Shown in pieces: positions 63,921-64,000 of a stretch of 64,000 nucleotides of DNA (within the stretch, counting starts at the first letter, position 1; each line of letters starts with the position of its first letter). The DNA is from a bacterium (lineage in GTDB: Bacteria; Pseudomonadota; Gammaproteobacteria; Burkholderiales; Burkholderiaceae_C), in assembly GCA_030824555.1 (NCBI GenBank), contig JAVBXK010000044.1:26574-90573 (forward strand), in the 5' to 3' direction. The notes under the pieces are model-generated. The model did not search any database. It had not been told where the DNA came from and saw only the letters and a program-made list of their open reading frames with translations. The position numbers and the translations under genes were made by a program.

Positions 63921-64000
63921 AATTTTTTGCGCCTGACGGCCAGCGGCTTGCGTGGCCCGTTCGGCAAACACCATGGCCATGGCCATGGCCAGCCCCAGCC
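63888..64000 (-). CDS. 3' end of an unidentified minus-strand gene (partial)
   Basis: On the minus strand a frame enters from the window edge and reads LGLAMAMAMVFAERATQAAG and then QAQKIINKIVSHRFI, ending in TAA at 63888-63890. The final ten or so residues and the stop come from repeat R9. No family was recognised. The frame choice rests on composition only. Confidence 0.4.
   Translation of the reverse strand, partial: LGLAMAMAMVFAERATQAAGRQAQKIINKIVSHRFI

Noticed and set aside
63968..63992. GCCATG tandem repeat near the right edge
   Set aside because: Only about three units and probably part of a coding Met-Ala run; not reported as a separate repeat.

Overview
The window is high-GC chromosomal DNA of a betaproteobacterium, most likely family Comamonadaceae (Burkholderiales). 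The conserved gene orders support this: hpf-ptsN-hprK; fur divergent from bamE followed by dapB; leuS-lptE-holA with proA further on; and the betaproteobacterial type of GshA. A family of short imperfect inverted repeats, which I remember from Comamonadaceae intergenic regions, points the same way. No rRNA, tRNA, transposase, integrase or CRISPR array is visible.

Layout. 0-8.5 kb: the C-terminus of glnE, a rhomboid-type protease, a GST, purB, yaeQ, a diiron beta-lactamase-fold protein, a DUF3717/DUF1289 protein, a patatin and an MFS transporter. 8.6-18.5 kb: housekeeping core, with hpf-ptsN-hprK (ribosome hibernation and nitrogen-PTS control), fur, bamE, dapB, an ExbB/ExbD pair, leuS, lptE and holA. 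18.6-25.8 kb: an accessory block lying between holA and proA. It holds an MBL hydrolase and then a same-strand cassette: WYL regulator, MoxR AAA+ ATPase fused to a GLUG-like beta-helix, BrnT/BrnA toxin-antitoxin, a protein joining an LRAT/NlpC-like cysteine domain to a VWA domain, and a small zinc ribbon. This looks like a regulated conflict or defence system and is the most interesting part of the window.

26-42.5 kb: proA, a P2-type cation ATPase overlapping a Na/Pi-cotransporter-like gene, gshA, kup, benE, gshB, a three-gene minus-strand operon with a class II amidotransferase, a pyrroline-carboxylate-reductase-like enzyme with a DMT exporter, and a SulP transporter. This stretch is dominated by ion and solute transport and glutathione synthesis. 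42.6-47 kb: a membrane diguanylate cyclase and a LysR gene divergent from an NTF2-like/SDR pair. 47.3-50.4 kb: a small defence island of RloA/RloB (AbiL-type ATPase plus TOPRIM) and a divergent Mrr type IV restriction enzyme.

50.7-64 kb: an FMN-dependent glutamate-synthase-like protein, two tandem HD-GYP paralogues, a LysR gene coupled to a haloacetate-dehalogenase-like hydrolase, an Acg-type lipoprotein, pncC, a second GGDEF protein, pgpA, another LysR gene, and small metabolic genes ending in a YafY-type WYL regulator. Cyclic-di-GMP turnover is well represented (two GGDEF and two HD-GYP-like proteins).

At least eleven copies of the dispersed repeat punctuate the window. Several sit between convergent genes, where their A-tract/hairpin/T-tract form suggests bidirectional terminators. 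Others run into coding sequence: in frame inside leuS, at the 5' end of pncC, at the 3' end of a lysR gene, and directly against the start codons of yaeQ and benE. All calls are by eye; no database search was run.
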